64,000 nucleotides of DNA. It comes from JBGAPI01 sp044221335. GTDB lineage: Bacteria; Pseudomonadota; Gammaproteobacteria; Xanthomonadales; Ahniellaceae. Every line of letters starts with the position of its first letter. Position 1 is the stretch's first letter. The notes under the pieces were generated by a model that had not been told where the DNA came from, searched no databases, and was given only the letters and a program-made list of their open reading frames with translations. A program made the translations under genes and the position numbers. Positions 20,195 through 28,433 of this stretch are shown piece by piece. The stretch is taken from assembly GCA_044221335.1 (NCBI GenBank), contig JBGAPI010000012.1:1-64000 (forward strand). The letters are read 5' to 3'.

Positions 20195-20608
20195 ATGAAT
20201 CTCTCAGCACCCCGCGTCGGCGTCGGCGTCATCGTGGTCCGCGGCGGCCTCGTCCTTCTGGGGCGGCGCCAGGGTTCCCTCGGCGCCGGTACCTGGGCGC
20301 TGCCCGGAGGCCATCTCGAGCCCGGCGAGAGTGTCGAGGATTGTGCCCGCCGCGAGGTCCTCGAGGAGACCGGGCTCTCCGTCGAGGATCTCAGTCGCGG
20401 CCCCTATTCGAGCGATCTCATCGAGGGTCGGCACTACGTGACGTTGTTCGTGGTGGCCCGCGGTTCCGACGGCGAGCCGCAGCGACGGGAGCCGGAGAAG
20501 CGCAGCGAGGGGCGCGGGCGCCGGTGGTCGGAGCTGCCGGGACCGCTGTTCCTGCCGCTGGCGTCGATTCGCGCGGCCGGATTCGTCCCGGTCGGCGCCG
20601 CCGGGTAG
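20195..20608 (+). CDS. NUDIX hydrolase
   Basis: NUDIX enzymes hydrolyse nucleoside diphosphates linked to another group. The 137-aa protein has a complete NUDIX box at about residues 41-63: GGHLEPGESVEDCARREVLE followed by ETG, fitting GX5EX7REUXEEXGU. The N terminus RVGVGVIVVRGGLVLLGRRQGSLGAGTW resembles the NUDT15/MutT-like nucleotide-pool group, so an oxidised or modified dNTP is a possible substrate; that is inference. ATG 20195 matches the family start, and the longer frame from 19976 is rejected. The stop TAG belongs to a GTAGGGCGCGC REP unit. Confidence 0.88.
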   Translation: MNLSAPRVGVGVIVVRGGLVLLGRRQGSLGAGTWALPGGHLEPGESVEDCARREVLEETGLSVEDLSRGPYSSDLIEGRHYVTLFVVARGSDGEPQRREPEKRSEGRGRRWSELPGPLFLPLASIRAAGFVPVGAAG

Positions 20609-20667
20609 GGCGCGCTCTGCGTGCCATCGCAACGACGTTTCGCAATGGCGGGCCGTGCCCGCCCTAC
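20605..20667. repeat. GTAG-type REP pair at the 3' end of the NUDIX gene
   Basis: GTAGGGCGCGCTCTGCGTGCC begins on the stop codon of the NUDIX gene (the TAG at 20606-20608). A facing unit, GGCGGGCCGTGCCCGCCCTAC, ends at 20667. The pair lies between this gene and the convergent FG-GAP gene. Confidence 0.85.
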
Positions 20668-20678
20668 GAAGCGGCGCA

Positions 20679-22376
20679 TCATGGACTCCGAGCAGTCGCC
20701 CGACGCACTCCGCTGCCGATCAGAAAGACACGGCCGGAGTGGAAGCCGCTGACGCTGCTCCAGCCCGAGGTGATCAGCAGATCGTCCTCGCCGTCGCCGT
20801 CGACATCGCCGAGTCCGACCGCGTCGAAGCCGAAGGTGTCGCCCGGGGTCTTGCAGGTGTAGGCCGCGAGCGGGTGTCCGTCCTTGCCGGAATAGAGGAT
20901 CGCGCGGCCGCCCGACAGGGCCGCACCGGGGAACTGCCAGGAGCCCACGATCAGATCGGCGCGGCCGTCGTGATCGACGTCGCCGGCGACCGCCAGCGTG
21001 GTGCCGAATCCTTCGCCGGGCCCGTCGCCGGTCAGCGTCAGCAGGCGATGGCCGTCGGCCCCCGAGTGCAGGTAGACACGACCGGTCGAGGGGCCCTTGG
21101 CGGCGTTCGACCAGTCCGAGGCGTAGATGTCGGGCACGGCGTCGCCGTCGGCATCGCCGATCACCGCCGTGAACATCATCCCGAGTGCGCGACCCGACTC
21201 ATCGGACTCGATCACGAACTTCGGCTTGGCCGCGAGTCCGGCGTGCACGAAGACGCGGCCGGTCTTGCGCGGCCCCGCCGCCGGCGCGCCGACCAGCACG
21301 AAGCGCCGTGTCCCCTCGATCGCGCCGCCGACGGTGCTGCCGAAGGCGTCGCCGGCGCGCTCGCCGCTGTAGGTCCGCAGCAAGCGCCCGGTCTTGCCGG
21401 AATACAGGTACGCACGGCCCGCCCCCTTGCCGGCCGCGTTGTTGCCCGGCGCACCGACGATCAGGTCGGCATGGCCGTCGCCATCGACGTCGCCGACGCC
21501 GCTGGTGTGCTGGCCGAACTGATCCCCCTTTGCTTCCGCGCGGAAATCGTGGAGGACGTGACCGTCCTTGCCGGAGTAGACCCGCGCGTAGCCGCCACCG
21601 GGTGCACCGGCGATGACGTCGGGCACACCGTCGGCGTCGACGTCGCCGGCGCCCTCGACGCCGGTGCCGAGCTGGTCGCCGGGAGCGCCGTCCACCTGCC
21701 ACAGCAGCCGCCCGCTCCGGCTCGAATACAGATACACGCGACCGGCGCTGGCGCCGGCGGCGGCGCGGGTCGGCGCGGAAGTGACGAAATCGGCGGCGCC
21801 GTCGCCGTCGATGTCGCCGACCTTGCGCGCGATCCAGCCGAACTGGTCGCCGGCGGCTTCGCCATGCCATTCGCGGACGATGCGGACCTTCTCGACGAAG
21901 GGCTCGGCGAAATCGGCCGGAGCAGGCAGCAGCGCGGCATAGCGCGGGTCCCCGCGGAGCGCGGTGACGGCGGGGTCGTTGTCGAGCAGCGTGAGGTCGA
22001 TGCGGCGCGTCGCCTTCGCACGATCGAACCACTGGAAGGCATGCTCGGCGTCGCCGCGCAGGGCGTAGGCGTCGCCGATCCCGTAGAACGCCTGCGGTGA
22101 TTCCGGCTCGAGTTCCAGCACCCGGCGGAATGCGCGCTCCGCACCGTCGCCGTCCTTCAGGTTCACGCAGGCAGTGCCGAGCATCCGCCAGGCGCGCGGA
22201 TTGGTCTCGTCGTGCGCGACGACGTCGTCGAGGATCGCGCGGGCGCCGGCGGCGTCACCGGCCTGCAGCTTCGCCGCAGCCTCCGGCAGGCCGAGCGGCG
22301 CGGCGGCGACAGGCCCCACGGCGCAGAAGAAGGCGATGGCGAGAGCGGGGTGGCGGAATCGGTGCAGCAGGATCAT
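20679..22376 (-). CDS. Secreted FG-GAP repeat protein with N-terminal TPR
   Basis: A 565-aa exported protein. After a signal peptide (about residues 1-25) come TPR-like helices (about 30-125, including FYGIGDAYALRGDAEHAFQWF). About seven FG-GAP/integrin-alpha-like blades follow, built on D-x-DGDG-x-x-D calcium loops (GDIDGDGAADFV, GDVDADGVPDVI, GDVDGDGHADLI, GDADGDAVPDIY, GDVDHDGRADLI, GDVDGDGEDDLL). It should fold as a calcium-binding beta-propeller on the cell surface or in the periplasm. Partner and function are unknown. It is convergent with the NUDIX gene. Confidence 0.85.
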   Translation of the reverse strand: MILLHRFRHPALAIAFFCAVGPVAAAPLGLPEAAAKLQAGDAAGARAILDDVVAHDETNPRAWRMLGTACVNLKDGDGAERAFRRVLELEPESPQAFYGIGDAYALRGDAEHAFQWFDRAKATRRIDLTLLDNDPAVTALRGDPRYAALLPAPADFAEPFVEKVRIVREWHGEAAGDQFGWIARKVGDIDGDGAADFVTSAPTRAAAGASAGRVYLYSSRSGRLLWQVDGAPGDQLGTGVEGAGDVDADGVPDVIAGAPGGGYARVYSGKDGHVLHDFRAEAKGDQFGQHTSGVGDVDGDGHADLIVGAPGNNAAGKGAGRAYLYSGKTGRLLRTYSGERAGDAFGSTVGGAIEGTRRFVLVGAPAAGPRKTGRVFVHAGLAAKPKFVIESDESGRALGMMFTAVIGDADGDAVPDIYASDWSNAAKGPSTGRVYLHSGADGHRLLTLTGDGPGEGFGTTLAVAGDVDHDGRADLIVGSWQFPGAALSGGRAILYSGKDGHPLAAYTCKTPGDTFGFDAVGLGDVDGDGEDDLLITSGWSSVSGFHSGRVFLIGSGVRRATARSP

Positions 22377-22513
22377 CGCGATGCTCCTGGAGTTCTCCGC
22401 GAGGCTAGGCGAAGCAACCGGACGCCACTATCGAAATCCGGATCGAGGGGCGATCGCCGGCCGCCAGTGCATGGCGCTGCGGTCGGATGGGCACGATGAC
22501 ACGGCGGGGCGAT

Positions 22514-22534
22514 GGCGCGCCGTGCGCGCCCTAC
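22514..22534. repeat. GTAG-type REP at the 3' end of the AraC-family gene
   Basis: On the minus strand it reads GTAGGGCGCGCACGGCGCGC. The TAG is the stop codon of the gene at 22531-23430. Nothing else is visible in the 154-bp gap. Confidence 0.8.
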
Positions 22535-23430
22535 GTCCAGTCGCGCGGGCTCGCGCCGAACTCCCGTCGGAAGGCGGCGCCGAAGTGGCTGTGGCTGGAG
22601 TAGCCGAGGTCGAGCGCCAGTGCGCTGACGGCGCCACGCGCGCCCGGCAGGCGATGGCTGGCTTCGCGCAGGCGCAGTGCGTCGCGCCAGGCGTGCAGGC
22701 TGCTGCCGGTGTGGCGGCGGAACACGCGGGCGAGGTGGGCCTCGGAGCAGCCAAGGTCGTGGGCGATGTCGGCGAGGCTGTCGTCGGCGTCGAAGCGGGC
22801 GGACAGGCGTTCGACGGCCGCGGCAGCGAGTCGCGCCTGCCGCGCAGCGGCAATGGCGGAACGGTCGCCGGACGTCGGTGCCTGCCAGCCGCGGTGCGCG
22901 GAATCGAGCAGGCCGGCGATCAGCCCCACGGCGCGCTCCTCCAGCGCGAGCGCGTCGACCCCCGCCGCGCCGTCCCGGCGCAGCCCCTCGAACAACCGGC
23001 GCTGCTCCGCGTAGTGGCCCGCCGCCACCGGCGCGAAGCAGCCGTCGAAGTCGCCGCTGGCCGCGATCCCGCCGTCCGACTGGAGGCGCGCAACGAGTTC
23101 CGGCGCCAGCGCGATCCAGTCGCAATGGTCGCCGTCCGGACTCACCGCGGCCCGGTCGTAGACGTCACCGACGTTGTAGTACGAGGCCAGTGCGCTGCTG
23201 CACAGGGTGGCGCGCCCGCGCCGCGGCCGGATCCGCACCGGATGCCGCGGAAACACCACGTAGGCACAGGACTGCGGCCCGCCGCCGGCGAACTGCGGAT
23301 GGCCGACCGGACAGCGAAACTCGCCGAAAGCCAGCAGCGGCGTGCGGGCGAGGACCCGCTCGACGGCGGTCAGGTTGACGTTCCACGAGGTCGCAGCGGC
23401 GCCGATCATGCGCGGATTGCACGCTGCCAC
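22531..23430 (-). CDS. AraC-family transcriptional regulator
   Basis: A 299-aa regulator. The N-terminal part (about residues 1-190) carries no fold I recognise and presumably senses a ligand. The C-terminal double helix-turn-helix (about 205-298) includes SLADIAHDLGCSEAHLARVFRRHTG and ALALDLGYSSHSHFGAAFRREFGASPRDW, both AraC signatures. An alternative start is the Met at residue 8 (MIGAAATSW). Its neighbours are a secreted FG-GAP protein and a divergent ECF sigma gene, neither an obvious target. The stop TAG is from a REP. Confidence 0.88.
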   Translation of the reverse strand: MAACNPRMIGAAATSWNVNLTAVERVLARTPLLAFGEFRCPVGHPQFAGGGPQSCAYVVFPRHPVRIRPRRGRATLCSSALASYYNVGDVYDRAAVSPDGDHCDWIALAPELVARLQSDGGIAASGDFDGCFAPVAAGHYAEQRRLFEGLRRDGAAGVDALALEERAVGLIAGLLDSAHRGWQAPTSGDRSAIAAARQARLAAAAVERLSARFDADDSLADIAHDLGCSEAHLARVFRRHTGSSLHAWRDALRLREASHRLPGARGAVSALALDLGYSSHSHFGAAFRREFGASPRDWT

Positions 23431-23460
23431 GGCGCGAACCGCATGTGCCGATCGTCGTCG

Positions 23461-23592
23461 TCGGGCGCGCCCTGCGCGCCGCAGCGAGGCGCCACGGCTA
23501 CCCGCAATCGCTGATCGTTGCGGCGACGGCGGGCAGTGCCCGCCCGACCGAACGCGCGTTTCACCGGGGGATTCCGCGCAGCGGAATTCCCG
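23461..23592. repeat. Degenerate REP pair and hairpin upstream of the membrane-fused sigma gene
   Basis: TCGGGCGCGCCCTGCGCGCC and CGGCGGGCAGTGCCCGCC are a decayed REP pair. They are followed by a hairpin (GGGGGATTCCGC, GCA, GCGGAATTCCC) at 23565-23592. The region lies between two divergent genes, so promoters must lie in or beside it; none is clear. Confidence 0.6.
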
Positions 23593-23630
23593 CTTGTCAC
23601 CTTTCTCCGGCGGTCATCGTCTAGGGCACC

Positions 23631-25283
23631 ATGCTCACCATGCTTCCCACGACCGCCACCGCCGAGTCCGCCTACGACCAGGAACTGGTCGAGCGCAGCC
23701 TCGCCGGTGATCACTCCGCGTTCGGGGCGATCGTCGGTCGCTACCAGTCGCTGATCGCCTCGATCGCCTACAGCGCGACCGGCTCGATCGCGCGCAGCGA
23801 GGACCTGGCCCAGGAGATCTTCATCGAGGCCTGGCGCCAGCTCGCGGCGCTGCGCGAACCGGCTCGGCTGCGCGCCTGGCTGTGCGGGATCGCGCGGCAC
23901 CGCTCGATCGACGCGCTGCGCGCCGATGGCCGCGAGCCGACCGACCGCGCCGAGCCGATCGACGCGATCGCGGAGGCGCCGGCCGACATCCCCGCCCCGA
24001 TCGACGCCGCGATCAGTGCCGAGGAGCAGGCGCTGCTGTGGCGCGCCCTCGGCCGCCTGCCGGAGACCTACCGCGCACCCCTGGTGCTGTTCTACCGCGA
24101 GCAGCAGTCGGTCGCCGCGGTGGCGCTCGCGCTGGACCTGTCGGAGGACAACGTCAAGCAGCGCCTGTCGCGCGGCCGCAGGCTGCTGGAAGACGAGATG
24201 CGGGCGTTCGTCGAGAGCGCGCTCGGCCGCAGCGCACCCGGCATCGCGTTCACCGCCGGCGTGCTGGCGGCGCTGCCGCTGGTCGCCCCGTCCGCCGCGG
24301 CCGCGGCCACGATGGCGACCGCCGCATCGAAGGGGGGTGCGCTGGCCAAGGGCGCCGGCCTCGGCGTCGTCGCCAGCGCCCTGATCGGGCCGGTGGTCGC
24401 GTTCGCCGGCAGCTACTTCGGCGTGCGCGCCGGACTCGACGCCACCCGCACGACCCGCGAGCGCGCCCTGGTGATCGCCCACTACCGCGAGTTCGGCATC
24501 GCCAGCGTGATCTACTCGGTGCTCGCCTTCCTGGTGCTGTTCCTGGCGCCGCAGATGCTGCCGATCGCTCACCTCTACGTCGGCGCGAGCCTCGTGCTGC
24601 CGCTGGCGTTCGGCGCATGGATCAGCTGGCGGATCCGCCGCGCGATCGCCGAATCCCGCACGCTCCGCGCCGCGGAACGGCGGCGGGTGCCGGAGCTGTT
24701 CGACCCGGAGCGGGACCGCGTACTCGCGATCCGCCCGGAATTCGTCAGCCGCTGGACCTTCCTCGGACTGCCCCTGCTGCATGTGCGCTACGACCCCGCT
24801 GCGCCGGACGCCGCGCCGGCGCGCGGCTGGATCGCGGTCGGCGACCGCGCCGACGGCGTGCTGTTCGCCATGGGCGGGATCGCGCGCGGTGGCATCGCGG
24901 TTGGCGGCGTCGCGATCGGCGTGTTCGCGGTCGGCGCCGTGGCTGTCGCACCGCTGGCTCTGGGCGGAATCGCGTTCGGAGCGCTGGCCTTCGGCGGCGC
25001 CGCGTTCGCCTGGAATGCGATCGGCGGCTTCGCCACCGGCTGGGCCGGTGCCGCCGGCGCGATGGCGCTGGCCCACGGCTTCGCCGGCGGCGGGCTCGCG
25101 ATCGGCGAGCACGCCAACGACGCCGAAGTCGTCCGCTACTTCGCCGAGACCTTGCCCGACCCGACCATTCCGGTCTTGTTCCTGTTGCTGATCCTGCTGT
25201 CCGTAGTCCCGTCCGCCGTGTTCGCCTGGCGGACCCGAGCCAACCTGCGTCCGCGTCGCGCCCCCGCCGCCCCCACCTCCTAG
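23631..25283 (+). CDS. ECF sigma factor fused to a large C-terminal membrane domain
   Basis: A 550-aa protein. Residues of about 15-100 are sigma region 2 (SLIASIAYSATGSIARSEDLAQEIFIEAWRQ and onwards), and about 125-190 are region 4 (ALGRLPETYRAPLVLFY, LDLSEDNVKQRLSRGRRLLEDEM). After that come four hydrophobic segments (near 205-230, 241-265, 285-306, 311-333) and a Gly/Ala-rich stretch of short hydrophobic repeats (about 405-490, e.g. GGIAVGGVAIGVFAVGAVAV). A final membrane segment lies near 510-530. An ordinary ECF sigma is under 200 aa. The C-terminal part could tether or sense in place of a separate anti-sigma factor (inference). An acyltransferase gene follows after 15 bp. Confidence 0.82.
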   Translation: MLTMLPTTATAESAYDQELVERSLAGDHSAFGAIVGRYQSLIASIAYSATGSIARSEDLAQEIFIEAWRQLAALREPARLRAWLCGIARHRSIDALRADGREPTDRAEPIDAIAEAPADIPAPIDAAISAEEQALLWRALGRLPETYRAPLVLFYREQQSVAAVALALDLSEDNVKQRLSRGRRLLEDEMRAFVESALGRSAPGIAFTAGVLAALPLVAPSAAAAATMATAASKGGALAKGAGLGVVASALIGPVVAFAGSYFGVRAGLDATRTTRERALVIAHYREFGIASVIYSVLAFLVLFLAPQMLPIAHLYVGASLVLPLAFGAWISWRIRRAIAESRTLRAAERRRVPELFDPERDRVLAIRPEFVSRWTFLGLPLLHVRYDPAAPDAAPARGWIAVGDRADGVLFAMGGIARGGIAVGGVAIGVFAVGAVAVAPLALGGIAFGALAFGGAAFAWNAIGGFATGWAGAAGAMALAHGFAGGGLAIGEHANDAEVVRYFAETLPDPTIPVLFLLLILLSVVPSAVFAWRTRANLRPRRAPAAPTS

Positions 25284-25298
25284 ACCCGGGAGTCACCG

Positions 25299-26603
25299 AT
25301 GAGCGTCCCCACCGTGCCGGATCAACATCCGGCCGCCAGCCGCGTGCTGCCGATCGATCGCCTGCGCGCCTTTCTCACCGCCCTCGTCGTCGCCCATCAC
25401 GCGGTGCTCGCCTACCACCCCTACGCGCCGAAGCCGCCGACGGCGCTGACTCCGGGCGAGATGTCCTGGGGCGCGTTTCCAATCGTCGACACTGCGCGAG
25501 CACCGGGCGTCGACCTGCTCGTCGCCCTCAACGATTCCTTCTTCATGGCCTTGATGTTCCTGCTCGCCGGCCTGTTCGTGCCGAGCGGGATCGCGCACCG
25601 CGGCGGCGGTGGCTATTTCCGCGAGCGGCTGCTCCGGCTCGGCCTGCCGTTCCTGGTCGGCGCCGGGCTGCTGGCGCCGCTGGCCTACTCCGCGACCTAC
25701 GTGCAAGGCACGAGCGCGCCGACCGTCGCGGGCTTCGCGGGCCAGTGGCTCGCGCTCGGCGCCTGGCCGGCCGGTCCCGCCTGGTTCCTGTGGGTGCTGC
25801 TCGCTTTCGCCGGCGTCGCTGTGCTGCTCGACCGCCTCGTGACCGGCTGGACGACGGCGCTGGCGCGACTGCTGTTCGGCGACGGCAGCCGCCCCTGGCG
25901 TGCCCTGGTCGGCTTCGTCGGCGCCAGCGCACTGGTCTACCTGCCCGCGACCTTGCTGGTCGATGCGATGCACTGGAGCGCGTTCGGCCCGTTCTTCGTG
26001 CAGACCGCGCGCGTTCCGCTGTACCTGCTGTACTTCCTGGCCGGCGCGGCACTCGCGTCGCAGGGCCTGAGCCGCGGACTGCTTGATCCGGAAGGCAAGC
26101 TCGCCCGCCGCTGGCTGCTGTGGGGCAACCTCGCCCCCATCCCCTTCATCGCCATGATCGCGGTGTTCCTGGTGCTGCTGTCGGTGCTGCAGAACGGCGG
26201 CGACATCACCGCGCTGGGCCTGGCCTGCGGCTTCCTGTTCGTGCTGTCCTCGGCATCGACCAGCTTCGCGCTGCTCGCGTTCTTCGTCCGCCGCAGTCGC
26301 CGTCCCAATCCGATCTGGGAGAGCCTGTCCGGCAACGCCTACGGCATCTACCTCGTGCACTACCCGATCGTCGCGTGGCTGCAGTACGCGCTGCTGCCGG
26401 CGGCGCTGTCGGGGTGGGCCAAGGCGGGGATCGCGACGGCTGCCGGACTGCTGCTGAGCTGGGGCGTCACTGCGCTCCTGCGCAGAGTCCCGGCGGTGGA
26501 GCGGGTGATCGGGCGCGGCACGCGGGCTCCTGGAGAGACGGAAGCCGCGACCGTCACGTCTTCCAGCAACGGCGTCGACGTGACCAAGCCCGCGACGGTG
26601 TAG
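25299..26603 (+). CDS. Acyltransferase 3 family integral membrane protein
   Basis: A 434-aa membrane protein with about ten hydrophobic segments. The N terminus RVLPIDRLRAFLTALVVAHHAVLAYHP carries the Arg and His pattern (R..D..R then HH) of the acyltransferase-3 family, which O-acylates sugars or lipids using acyl-CoA. The C-terminal helices include NAYGIYLVHYPIVAWLQY, also a family signature. An SD (GGGAG) lies 6 bp before ATG 25299. It follows the membrane sigma gene by 15 bp and so shares its transcript. The substrate is unknown. Confidence 0.88.
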   Translation: MSVPTVPDQHPAASRVLPIDRLRAFLTALVVAHHAVLAYHPYAPKPPTALTPGEMSWGAFPIVDTARAPGVDLLVALNDSFFMALMFLLAGLFVPSGIAHRGGGGYFRERLLRLGLPFLVGAGLLAPLAYSATYVQGTSAPTVAGFAGQWLALGAWPAGPAWFLWVLLAFAGVAVLLDRLVTGWTTALARLLFGDGSRPWRALVGFVGASALVYLPATLLVDAMHWSAFGPFFVQTARVPLYLLYFLAGAALASQGLSRGLLDPEGKLARRWLLWGNLAPIPFIAMIAVFLVLLSVLQNGGDITALGLACGFLFVLSSASTSFALLAFFVRRSRRPNPIWESLSGNAYGIYLVHYPIVAWLQYALLPAALSGWAKAGIATAAGLLLSWGVTALLRRVPAVERVIGRGTRAPGETEAATVTSSSNGVDVTKPATV

Positions 26604-26636
26604 GACGATCCACGTGGAAACGGCGCGAGCCGCGAA

Positions 26637-26760
26637 GTGGGAGGGGCGCAAGCCCCGATGTGGGAGGGGCGCGAGCCCCGACAGCAGCGCAGGGTCGGCG
26701 CGCAGAGCATCGGGGCTCGCGCCCCACCCACACGAGCATTGGGGTTCGCGCCCCTGTCAG
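26637..26760. repeat. Double inverted repeat (two direct copies facing two inverted copies)
   Basis: Two direct copies of GTGGGAGGGGCGCAAGCCCC (26636-26680) are followed by two inverted copies (TCGGGGCTCGCGCCCC and TTGGGGTTCGCGCCCC, 26712-26756). RNA from this region could form a long hairpin. It lies between the convergent acyltransferase and the DGFE protein and may serve as a bidirectional 3' end. Confidence 0.75.
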
Positions 26761-26762
26761 CA

Positions 26763-27815
26763 TTACTCGAAGCCGTTGCTGAACAGTTCGGCGAACTCGA
26801 ACGCCCCACGATCGACGGCTGCGCCCTGGACACGGACGTTACCGAAGAAGTCCAGCGTCGGCAGTCCACCCGCCGGCGCGTTGAGACCGGTGTTACGCAG
26901 CGGCGACAGGGCCGACGGGCGATCGATCACCGGATCGTCGAACAGCGCCGGGCCGGTGGTGGTGCCTTGGATGCTGCCTGCCGAGCCGCTGATCGCGCCG
27001 ATGTGATTGCTGCGCAGGACGCCGATGGCATTGTCGAAGCGCACGTCCTGCGGAGCGCCGCCGGCCAGGTTGTCGACGAACACGTTGTTCGACGCCGAGA
27101 TGAAGCCGGTGCCGGACAGGCGCAGGCCGCCGGCAGAGGTGCTGAAGAGGCCGACGTTTCCTGCCACGGTGTTGTTGACCAGATAAAGGTCCGCGTTGCT
27201 GCCGACCTGGAACCGCATCGCACCGGACGCGCCGCCGTCGCTGTTGATGATCCACATGTCGCGCACCGTGACCGTGCCGCCGTCGAGGCGACCATCCAGC
27301 GGCGAACAGGTGTTCCCGCAGCCGGCGGAGGTGCTCTGGTCGATCAGCAGGCGCTCCAGCCGGATGTTCGGCGCCGACGTGCTGGAGGTGATGATCTGCA
27401 TCGCGGATTCATGGGCGCCGCCGATCTGGAAATTCGACAGGTCGATGATCGGCGCGGCGGTCCCCGTGATGTTGAAGCGGAAGGCCCCGCCCAGGAAATC
27501 GCCGTCGACGCGAGTCAGGCGCGGGTTGTTGCTGATTTTCGACGCGCAGCCGTCGGCAACGTTCCAGCCGCCGCTGATGTACAGCGCGTCGTCCTTCCCG
27601 GAGGTGTACTGCCAGCGGAAGAACGGTGCGCCCTCCGCGCCGTAGTGAAGGACACCGGTCGTGATCCGGATCTCGTCGTCGGTGTCGTTGAGCTGGGCGT
27701 TCGCGAGCGCCGTCTGCAACTCGGCGCCCGTGGACACGCAGGCCAGCGCGGCGTGCGCGGCAGGCGATGCCAGAGCGGCGGCGACGATGGCGACGAGCAG
27801 AAGGCGGCGGTTCAT
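26763..27815 (-). CDS. Secreted parallel beta-helix protein with C-terminal FSNGFE tail
   Basis: A 350-aa exported protein with a signal peptide (about residues 1-22). The body has the short strand-turn repeats of a right-handed beta-helix (LYLVNNTVAGNVGLF, GFISASNNVFVDN). The end PLRNTGLNAPAGGLPTLDFFGN, then RVQGAAVDRGAFE, is the layout of the family called choice-of-anchor Q. It closes with LFSNGFE, similar to the VFKDGFE tail of the small protein at 19702-20004. It is probably a surface or outer-membrane-attached protein; no enzyme motif was seen. Confidence 0.82.
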   Translation of the reverse strand: MNRRLLLVAIVAAALASPAAHAALACVSTGAELQTALANAQLNDTDDEIRITTGVLHYGAEGAPFFRWQYTSGKDDALYISGGWNVADGCASKISNNPRLTRVDGDFLGGAFRFNITGTAAPIIDLSNFQIGGAHESAMQIITSSTSAPNIRLERLLIDQSTSAGCGNTCSPLDGRLDGGTVTVRDMWIINSDGGASGAMRFQVGSNADLYLVNNTVAGNVGLFSTSAGGLRLSGTGFISASNNVFVDNLAGGAPQDVRFDNAIGVLRSNHIGAISGSAGSIQGTTTGPALFDDPVIDRPSALSPLRNTGLNAPAGGLPTLDFFGNVRVQGAAVDRGAFEFAELFSNGFE

Positions 27816-27884
27816 GGCGATGATTCCGGTGATGGCGGCGTGCCATCAGGGACGGGAAATCGCCGAGGGGGCGGACATCCGGCA

Positions 27885-27995
27885 AGGGCGGGCATGTCCC
27901 GCCATGGCTCGAACGCGTCTTCAGTTCGACGGTTGTGGCACGGCTTCAATCGCGATGGCGGAGCGCCTCGCGGCGGCGCGCTGGGCGCGCCCTAC
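27885..27995. repeat. GTAG-type REP pair at the 3' end of the MAPEG gene
   Basis: GGGCGGGCATGTCCCGCC (27886-27903) faces GGCGCGCTGGGCGCGCCCTAC, which ends at 27995. Read on the minus strand, the second begins GTAGGGCGCGCC, and its TAG is the stop codon of the gene at 27992-28378. Confidence 0.8.
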
Positions 27996-28378
27996 AGGAG
28001 GTGGATCGCGATCGTCATCTGCGCCGCCACTCCGGCCGCGAACGCCAGCGTGCGCACCCAGGCGATCGCGAAGGCGTAGGCCAGGGCGTGCACGACACGC
28101 GCCCAGAAGTAGACCATGCAAGCGGTCGCGATCACGCCGCCGTGCAGGCCCGCCGCGTTCGCGACGAGCACCAGCGGCGCGAACACCGCCAGGTTCTCGA
28201 CCGCGTTCGAATGCGCCTTCATCAGCCGCTGCGCCCATGCCGACTGCGGCTTCGGATCCGCCGGATAGCCGACGGCCTGCAGCAGGCCGCGGACGAGGAT
28301 GCGGTCGAGGATGTAGGGCAGCCACAGCAGGCCGGTCAGCACGGTCACGTAGGTCAGCCAGGTCAGTTCGGTGTTCAT
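27992..28378 (-). CDS. MAPEG-family membrane protein
   Basis: A 128-aa protein of four hydrophobic segments. The MAPEG pattern is visible in LMKAHSNAVENLAVFAPLVL, matching the family's R..raHgN..E..p.f motif, and in YFWARVVHALAYAF. Bacterial MAPEG members are poorly characterised relatives of microsomal glutathione transferases. ATG 28378 is chosen because an extended frame to 28528 adds an Arg-rich shadow of the next gene. It is 55 bp downstream of the thioesterase. A second MAPEG protein is at 38980-39417. Confidence 0.85.
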   Translation of the reverse strand: MNTELTWLTYVTVLTGLLWLPYILDRILVRGLLQAVGYPADPKPQSAWAQRLMKAHSNAVENLAVFAPLVLVANAAGLHGGVIATACMVYFWARVVHALAYAFAIAWVRTLAFAAGVAAQMTIAIHLL

Positions 28379-28433
28379 GTTCTCGCTCCAGGAAATGATG
28401 CGGTGTCGTCGGAATTCACGGGTTTCGCGCCGA

